A stretch of 64,000 nucleotides of DNA, from positions 248,001 through 312,000 of the forward strand of contig NZ_BMVR01000004.1 in the NCBI RefSeq assembly GCF_014650815.1. The letters are read 5' to 3'. The stretch comes from Streptomyces flavofungini. GTDB lineage: Bacteria; Actinomycetota; Actinomycetes; Streptomycetales; Streptomycetaceae. The number at the start of each line of letters is the position of its first letter. Within the stretch, counting starts at the first letter, position 1. The position numbers and the translations under genes were made by a program. The notes under the pieces are model-generated. The model was not told the DNA's origin. It worked only from the letters and a program-made list of their open reading frames with translations, and made no database searches. This document shows, one piece after another, positions 59,023 through 64,000 of this stretch.

Positions 59023-60546
59023 ATGACTTCGATAAGAGCACAGCGCCAGCGGCCGAACCCCGTCAACGACGACGAGGACGCGCGCATCCTCCAGTCGCTG
59101 GGCTACACCCAGCAACTCCACCGCCGGATGGGGGCGTTCGGCAACTTCTCGGCGTCCCTGTCGGTCATCTCGATCATGTCGGGGACCCTGCTGTTGTTCG
59201 GCTACGGCCTGAACTCGGGCGGCCCCGCGGTGATCACGTGGGGATGGCTGGCCATCGGGCCGCTGGTGCTGTGCCTGGCCGCGGCCCTGGCGGAGATCAC
59301 CTCCCGCTACCCCACCAGCGGCGGCCTGTACTACATGGCTCGCCAACTCGGCGGCGAGCGGTGGAGCTGGTACACCGGCTGGCTCAACCTCCTGGGCCTG
59401 CTCGGCGGCATCGCCGCCCAGGACTACGGCATCGCGACGTTCACCGCCGCGTGGATGAACCTGCAGTTCGGTTACACGCCGACCCCGGGCTCCCTCCTAG
59501 CCCTGTACGCGGTCATCCTCGCGCTGCACGCGATCCTGAACCTCTTCGGCACCCGGCTGATGAACATCCTGACGTCCGTGAGCGCGTGGTGGCACCTGGG
59601 CGGGGCCGTCGTCATCATCGGCTCCCTGGCGCTGGTGCCCTCCGACCACCAGTCGGCCGGCTTCGTCTTCTCCGAGTTCACCAACAACACCGGCTGGAGC
59701 GCCCCGGTCTACGTGATCCTGCTGGGCATGCTGCTGCCGGTGTTCGCCCTGGCCGGCTACGACACCTCGGCCCACCTGAGCGAGGAGACCAACCACGCCT
59801 CCGTCGCCGCGGCCCGCGGGATCTTCCGCTCGGTGGCGGTGTCCTGGATCGCCGGTGGCATCCTGCTGACCACGCTGCTGTTCGCCATCCAGGACTACAC
59901 CGGGACGCTGGGCAGCGAAACCGGTGTACCGGTGGCGCAGATCCTGCTTGACGCGCTGGGCATGGCGGCGGCCAAGGCCCTGCTCCTTGTGATCATCGTG
60001 GCCCAGTTCCTGTGCGGCTACACCGTGACCGCCAGCGCCAGCCGGATGATCTACGCCTTCGCCCGGGACGGCGCCCTGCCCGGATCGACGCACTGGAAGA
60101 AGGTCAGCCGCCGCACCGCCATCCCCGCCAACGCGGTCTGGCTCGCGGTCGCCGTGGCATTCGTGCTCGCGCTGCCGTCGCTGTACTCCAACTCGGCGTT
60201 CTCGGCGGTGACCGCCATCTCGGCCGTGGGATTCACCTCGGCGTACGCCATCCCGGTGCTGCTGCGCCTGCTCCACCGCGACCGCTTCACCCCCGGCCCC
60301 TGGCACCTGGGCCGCTGGAGCCGGCCGATCGGCTGGGTGGCGGTGGTGTGGGCGGGAGCGGTCACGGTGCTGTTCCTGCTGCCGCAGAGCAGCCCGGTCA
60401 CCGCCACCTCCTTCAACTACACCCCCGTCGCGGTAGTGGTGGCCTTCCTCATCGCCGCCCTGTGGCGGCGCTTCGGACGCGACTCGTACCACGTGCCCCG
60501 CTCCAGTTCCCCTACCGAGGACAAGCAGTTCGAGGGCATCATCTGA
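59023..60546 (+). CDS. APC-family amino acid/amine permease
   Basis: A 507-residue transporter with twelve hydrophobic segments. The N-terminal LQSLGYTQQLHRRMGAFGNFSASLSVISIMSGTLLLFGYGLNSGGPAVITWGW and the PTSGGLYYMARQLGGERWSWYTGW motif are typical of the amino acid-choline transporter/GABA permease group. GYDTSAHLSEETNHASVAAARGI is the conserved cytoplasmic loop. CGGAG lies before ATG 59023. Its stop overlaps a 19-codon ORF that leads to the acetyltransferase. GABA, choline or another amine is a likely substrate, but not proven. Confidence 0.9.
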   Translation: MTSIRAQRQRPNPVNDDEDARILQSLGYTQQLHRRMGAFGNFSASLSVISIMSGTLLLFGYGLNSGGPAVITWGWLAIGPLVLCLAAALAEITSRYPTSGGLYYMARQLGGERWSWYTGWLNLLGLLGGIAAQDYGIATFTAAWMNLQFGYTPTPGSLLALYAVILALHAILNLFGTRLMNILTSVSAWWHLGGAVVIIGSLALVPSDHQSAGFVFSEFTNNTGWSAPVYVILLGMLLPVFALAGYDTSAHLSEETNHASVAAARGIFRSVAVSWIAGGILLTTLLFAIQDYTGTLGSETGVPVAQILLDALGMAAAKALLLVIIVAQFLCGYTVTASASRMIYAFARDGALPGSTHWKKVSRRTAIPANAVWLAVAVAFVLALPSLYSNSAFSAVTAISAVGFTSAYAIPVLLRLLHRDRFTPGPWHLGRWSRPIGWVAVVWAGAVTVLFLLPQSSPVTATSFNYTPVAVVVAFLIAALWRRFGRDSYHVPRSSSPTEDKQFEGII

Positions 60547-60605
60547 TGGCAGCGACACCGGGTGACGCACCCTCAACGACCGCAACGACCAGGGGAGTAC
60601 GGTGA
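60546..60605 (+). CDS. 19-codon micro-ORF coupling permease and acetyltransferase
   Basis: ATG 60546 overlaps the permease stop (TGATG) and the micro-ORF stop overlaps the acetyltransferase start (GTGA). The peptide, MAATPGDAPSTTATTRGVR, has no recognisable domain. It probably serves to pass ribosomes between the genes, if it is translated at all; there is no separate ribosome site for it. Confidence 0.4.
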   Translation: MAATPGDAPSTTATTRGVR

Positions 60606-61420
60606 CTGGACGCACGGAGTCCATCGAATCGGCACAGCAGCTCACCGTGGCCTGGCGGGCCATGGTGCTCGACCGCGCCGCGGACGCGGATGTGCGGGAC
60701 CTGCCCGGCATCGCCGTCCGCTGGGCCGACTGCCGATTCTCGTTCTACAACTGCGTCACCCTGACCGACCAAGGAGCAGGAGCCGACCTCGTCGCGCAAC
60801 GCCTGAGCCAGGCGGCGGACATCATGCGCACGAAGAAGCACCCGGGTTTCCTGTGGCTCTTCGAGGACCTCCTCGACGACGAGGCGCGCACCACGCTGCC
60901 CACGGCGGCCGAGCAGGCCGGCCTGCAGTACGCCTTCCCCGGCACGGGCATGGCCGGAGACCTGCTGCCCATCCCCGACCCGGTCCACCCCGACCTGACG
61001 TTCGTGCGCGTGCGCACCGACGAGCACCTGCGGGCCTACGCGGACCTCCAAGCGCGTGCCTATGGGTTCCCCTTGGAGGAAGGCCGCGACGGCCTGGTCG
61101 GATCCGCGTACTGGACGAGCGAGATGTACGCCTACCTGGGCATGCGCGGCGACGTTCCGGTGGCGTGCGCCGCGACGGTCGAAGCGCAGGGGCGCCTCTT
61201 CGTCGCCTACGTCGCCACCGACCTCGAGTGGCAGCGCAGGGGCTACGGCGAGGCGGTCACGCGCAAGGCGCTGTACGAGGGCGCCCGAGCCACCGGCCTG
61301 ACCCGCGCCACGCTGCACGCGACCGTCGCCGGGGCTCCCGTGTACCCCCGTATCGGTTTCGAGCCGAACACACCCATCCACTTCTACACCCTGGGAGCCG
61401 TCGCGGAACAAGAGTCCTGA
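60602..61420 (+). CDS. GNAT-family N-acetyltransferase
   Basis: A 272-residue protein with a C-terminal GNAT domain: GMRGDVPVACAATVEAQGRLFVAYVATDLEWQRRGYGEAVTRKAL carries the acetyl-CoA loop (QRRGYGEA), followed by LHATVAGAPVYPRIGFEP. The N-terminal ~130 residues are an additional GNAT-like half (RFSFYNCVTLTDQG). GTG 60602 has GGGGAG five bases before. Co-transcribed with the permease, it may acetylate the imported amine or amino acid; this is inference. Confidence 0.85.
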   Translation: MTGRTESIESAQQLTVAWRAMVLDRAADADVRDLPGIAVRWADCRFSFYNCVTLTDQGAGADLVAQRLSQAADIMRTKKHPGFLWLFEDLLDDEARTTLPTAAEQAGLQYAFPGTGMAGDLLPIPDPVHPDLTFVRVRTDEHLRAYADLQARAYGFPLEEGRDGLVGSAYWTSEMYAYLGMRGDVPVACAATVEAQGRLFVAYVATDLEWQRRGYGEAVTRKALYEGARATGLTRATLHATVAGAPVYPRIGFEPNTPIHFYTLGAVAEQES

Positions 61421-61504
61421 CCTCGGATGCGGAGCCGTTCGTCAGCCGGCGACGCCTGGCGCCGGAGCAGGCGGTGATCGGGCGTCGGCGGCACCCGGCC
61501 GCGT

Positions 61505-62677
61505 TCACCGACCGGCGGCCAGCACGGCCGCGAGGCCCTCTCGCAGATCTCTGACGAAGTACTCGGGAACCTCCAACGACGGGAAATGCCCTCCGGCTTC
61601 GGGCGACCTCCATCGGACGATCTGCCGGTACCGCTCCTGTGCCCAGGGGCGCGGACACTTCTCGATGTCGCGGGGGTACACGCTGATCGCCGCCGGGACG
61701 TCGACCCGGAGTTCGGGATCGAGCGAGTGGTGGCTCTCGTAGTAGATGCGGGCCGCCGACGCGCCGGTCCGCGTCAGCCAGTACAGGGTGACGTCGTCGA
61801 GGATCCGGTCCCTGGACATCGTCTCGAACGGGCTGTCGTCGGTGTCCGACCACTCGGCGAACTTGTCGAGGATCCAGGCGAGAAGCCCGACCGGTGAGTC
61901 GACGAGCGAGTAGCCGATGGTCTGCGGCCGGGTCGCCTGCTGCTTCGCGTACGCCGCGCGGTGGCGCCAGAAATGGCGGGTCTCCTCGGTCCACTCGCGC
62001 TCGACCGCCGTCAGCCCGTCCGTCGACAGCCCGGGCGGTGCCTGCGCGAGCGTGGTGTGGATGCCGAGAACGTGTGCCGGGAACCTGCCGCCGATGACCG
62101 TGGTGATCACGCCTCCCCAGTCGCCGCCGTGGGCTGCGAACCTGCTGTAGCCGAGGCGCCCCATGAGTTCCACCCATGCGGCCGCGATCTTTTCGACTCC
62201 CCACCCGGTGGCGGCGGGCTTGTCGCTGTAGCCGAAGCCCGGCAGCGACGGAACCACCACGTGAAACGCCGGCGCGTCCGCGTCTTTCGGATCTGCCAAC
62301 TCGTCCACCACATCGATGAATTCGGCGATGCTGCCCGGCCAGCCGTGCGTCAAGATCAGCGGAGTGGCATCCGCGCGCGCGGACCGGCGGTGCAGGAAGT
62401 GGATTCCCAGCCCGTCGATGGCCGTGCGGAACTGGCCGATCCGGTCGAGGCGCGCTTCGAACGACCGCCAGTCGTACCCGGTACGCCAGTAGTCCACGAC
62501 GTCGACGAGGTCGGCGAGCGGAACACCCTGCTCCCATCGGCGAGGGCCGGGCGCGGCGCGCTGGACCGTCTCGGCCTCCGGCAGCCGCGCCGCGGCCAGT
62601 CGCGCGCGCAGATCGTCGAGGGCGGCGGCAGGCGCGTGAGCTTCGAATGCTTGTACGTCGCTGGCGGGGCGGAGCAT
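61505..62677 (-). CDS. Epoxide hydrolase (alpha/beta hydrolase, EHN domain)
   Basis: A 390-residue hydrolase opening epoxides to diols. The N-terminal EHN domain (LDDLRARLAAARLPEAE ... WRTGYDWRSFEARLDRIGQF) precedes the alpha/beta core with oxyanion motif HGWPGS, nucleophile aspartate in HGGDWGG and the late catalytic histidine in GGHFPSLE. AGGAGG lies just before ATG 62677. It is divergent from a CGNR regulator, with three repeated boxes between them, and is probably its target. Length and motifs are those of microsomal-type epoxide hydrolases. Confidence 0.93.
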   Translation of the reverse strand: MLRPASDVQAFEAHAPAAALDDLRARLAAARLPEAETVQRAAPGPRRWEQGVPLADLVDVVDYWRTGYDWRSFEARLDRIGQFRTAIDGLGIHFLHRRSARADATPLILTHGWPGSIAEFIDVVDELADPKDADAPAFHVVVPSLPGFGYSDKPAATGWGVEKIAAAWVELMGRLGYSRFAAHGGDWGGVITTVIGGRFPAHVLGIHTTLAQAPPGLSTDGLTAVEREWTEETRHFWRHRAAYAKQQATRPQTIGYSLVDSPVGLLAWILDKFAEWSDTDDSPFETMSRDRILDDVTLYWLTRTGASAARIYYESHHSLDPELRVDVPAAISVYPRDIEKCPRPWAQERYRQIVRWRSPEAGGHFPSLEVPEYFVRDLREGLAAVLAAGR

Positions 62678-62698
62678 GAGACCTCCTGGCCATCGTGG

Positions 62699-62778
62699 AA
62701 CCGGCTGAGACCGTTCGCGAACCGGCTAAGACGGTTCTAGCAGTCCCCCGAGTCGCGCCGCAACCGGCTAAGGTGGTT
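62699..62778. promoter_or_regulatory. Three AACCG-N7-CGGTT-type boxes
   Basis: AACCGGCTGAGACCGTT (62699), AACCGGCTAAGACGGTT (62720) and AACCGGCTAAGGTGGTT (62762) start 21 and 42 bases apart, that is two and four helical turns. Box 2 has perfect arms and boxes 1 and 3 one mismatch each. Box 3 overlaps TAAGGT (62769-62774), a -10 six bases before ATG 62781. Confidence 0.8.
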
Positions 62779-62780
62779 CC

Positions 62781-63356
62781 ATGTGTGCTGCGTTCCCTGA
62801 CTTCCGCCTCGGCAAGGTGCTGGCCACCAGCTTCACGGGCACTCTGTCGGAGCGTCATGGCGACGCTGTGGAGCGCATTCCCGTGCCGCACCGACTCGCC
62901 GACTGGCTGGCAGTGAGCGGCCTCGCCGTGGACTCCTGCACCCCTGCCCAGCTCGACCTCGCCCGGGAACTGAGGGAGGCGATTCACGCCGCCGCGACAG
63001 CGGCCGCGATCCAGGACGCCCTCCCCGCGTCCGCTGTCCAGGTCGTCAACGACTTCAGCGTCCGGGGTCGGGCCGCGGCGATCCTGACCCCCGAGGGGCA
63101 GCGGCGCTGGCGGCTCAGCTCGGCTTCCAGCGTGGAAGACGCCCTCAGCGTGATCGCCGCCGACGCGATCAGCGTCATCGCAGGCGAACGAGACGGAAAA
63201 CTGGCCTTGTGCGCGTCACCGACCTGCCAGGCCGCCTTCTTCGACACCAGCCAGAGTCGCACCCGCAAATGGTGCGACATGAACACGTGCGGGAATCGCC
63301 AGAAGAAGGCACGCTTCCACGCCAACCAGCGCAGCAAGCCCGGCTCAGCGGAGTAG
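62781..63356 (+). CDS. CGNR zinc-finger (ABATE domain) regulator
   Basis: A 191-residue DNA-binding protein. The N-terminal ABATE domain covers residues 15-130 (LADWLAVSGLAVDSCTPAQLDLARELREAIHAA), and the C-terminal zinc ribbon is LCASPTCQAAFFDTSQSRTRKWCDMNTCGNRQKKARF with the family CGNR signature and four cysteines (CxxxxC, C, CxN). ATG 62781 directly follows box 3. Such proteins are usually stress-responsive or self-regulating; here it probably controls the epoxide hydrolase and itself. Confidence 0.92.
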   Translation: MCAAFPDFRLGKVLATSFTGTLSERHGDAVERIPVPHRLADWLAVSGLAVDSCTPAQLDLARELREAIHAAATAAAIQDALPASAVQVVNDFSVRGRAAAILTPEGQRRWRLSSASSVEDALSVIAADAISVIAGERDGKLALCASPTCQAAFFDTSQSRTRKWCDMNTCGNRQKKARFHANQRSKPGSAE

Positions 63357-63370
63357 TCGTCGCTTTCACC

Positions 63371-64000
63371 GTGCCTGAGCGCACACAGCTGCCTGGGCGT
63401 CGTTGGCGGAAAGGGAACTCCGACTTGGCGATTGCGCACCCTGCCCTTCCGCTCGCGGACGGTCCTGTGATCGCCACTCCGCGTACGAGGGGGCTGGGGG
63501 TGGCGGCAGGAGGATCGGCGTCACGGCGGGCGCAGGAGGCACGGCGGCAGGAGCGGGAGCTGCGTGAACACTGGCAGGCCGCTCGTCGCCAGGCGCGGCA
63601 AGGGGAAGCTGCGAGCGAGGGCGAACGCCGGGTCGCCGCCCAGCTGTTGGTGCTCACGAGCGTGGGTGGCGGCTGCTCGTGGATCGGCGGTGGCCGGGGA
63701 CGCGTGCCGCCCATGTGGACATGCTGCTGGTGGGCCCCGGCGGGGTTCTCGTCGTGGATGTCAAGAACTGGCGGTCTGCGCCGGAGACTTCGGGTGGCAA
63801 GCTCCTTGCCGGCGGCGAGCCGCGCGACACGCATGCGGCGAAGCTGTTGGCGGTGACGAAGGCCGCTGAGGGTGCGGTCGCGTCTCTTGGCCTGCCTCCG
63901 GTGGCAGTTCAGCCGCTCATGGTCTTCGCGGGCCGGCGGGTCGACGCCGGGCTCGGCAGGATCTGGCTCCTGGGCGAGCACGAGGTCGGCCCCGCGCTGC
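63371..64000 (+). pseudogene. NERD-domain (nuclease-related) protein, apparent frameshift, 3' end off window
   Basis: The first frame encodes RQARQGEAASEGERRVAAQLLVLT, the usual start of a NERD domain, but then turns to nonsense-like sequence. The next part of the domain is in another frame: ERGWRLLVDRRWPGT, then AAHVDMLLVGPGGVLVVDVKNW, which holds the conserved acidic/VDVKNW nuclease-type core. Joining them needs one extra base near 63657-63663 (in CTCACGAGCG). The downstream frame remains open to the window end. The start is uncertain (GTG 63371 or GTG 63467). Either the gene is broken or the sequence lacks one base. NERD proteins are nuclease-like and often plasmid- or defence-associated, though nothing nearby supports that. 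Confidence 0.65.

Overview
The window is chromosomal DNA of very high G+C with GTG starts, short intergenic gaps and many transcription regulators. The gene families (PucR/xanthine dehydrogenase, FhuF-like reductase, Streptomyces-type contractile injection genes, DUF2637, DUF5937, DUF6760) point to Streptomyces or a close relative. I saw no rRNA, tRNA, insertion sequence, prophage integrase or CRISPR array.

Left part (1-21.3 kb): a GH38 alpha-mannosidase cut by the window start; an RsbW-like ATPase; a DUF2637 membrane protein; a FhuF-like siderophore reductase under a DmdR/DtxR iron box; a GntR/FCD regulator; a helical-repeat protein; then a purine catabolism locus. In that locus PucR faces the xanthine dehydrogenase operon (FAD, 2Fe-2S and molybdopterin subunits), followed by an AzgA-type purine permease and XdhC, the enzyme's maturation factor. 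A divergent SDR/TetR pair with palindromic operators, a cytochrome P450 and a lipoprotein polysaccharide deacetylase follow.

Centre (21.4-43.7 kb): a complete-looking contractile injection system (CIS) of the Streptomyces type, mostly on the minus strand. It encodes a DUF4255/Pvc16-like terminator, AAA+ ATPase, sheath, tube, small assembly proteins, a 1208-residue disordered protein, a second tube-like protein, LysM baseplate protein, VgrG-like spike, gp25, gp47/J and gpI-like baseplate proteins, and a zinc-ribbon/membrane/discoidin-like protein. Embedded in it are a DUF4157 protein (HELGH), a membrane-anchored CisA-like protein, and an 896-residue protein carrying a cytidine-deaminase-type zinc signature (HAE ... 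PCxxC). The deaminase and DUF4157 proteins share an N-terminal AGNxAVxR motif at nearly the same position, and the disordered protein carries twelve [V/L/I]QR motifs. I read the deaminase protein as a probable CIS cargo; this is the strongest candidate in the window for something undescribed.

Right part (44-64 kb): an FAD monooxygenase-like protein; a secreted protein with a permuted papain-like signature; a DUF2975/XRE pair with its probable operators; ArsR-like and AraC-like regulators; a three-gene envelope operon (small membrane protein, GT2 synthase with a degenerate deacetylase domain, LCP ligase); a cyanate detoxification locus (cynR, cynT, cynS); an APC permease and a GNAT acetyltransferase joined by a 19-codon coupled micro-ORF; an epoxide hydrolase divergent from a CGNR regulator with three phased operator-like boxes; and a NERD-domain gene that appears frameshifted and runs off the window.

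Starts were chosen from Shine-Dalgarno matches, stop/start overlaps and domain edges. At several genes a TAnnnT -10 sits exactly six bases before the start codon, suggesting leaderless mRNAs.
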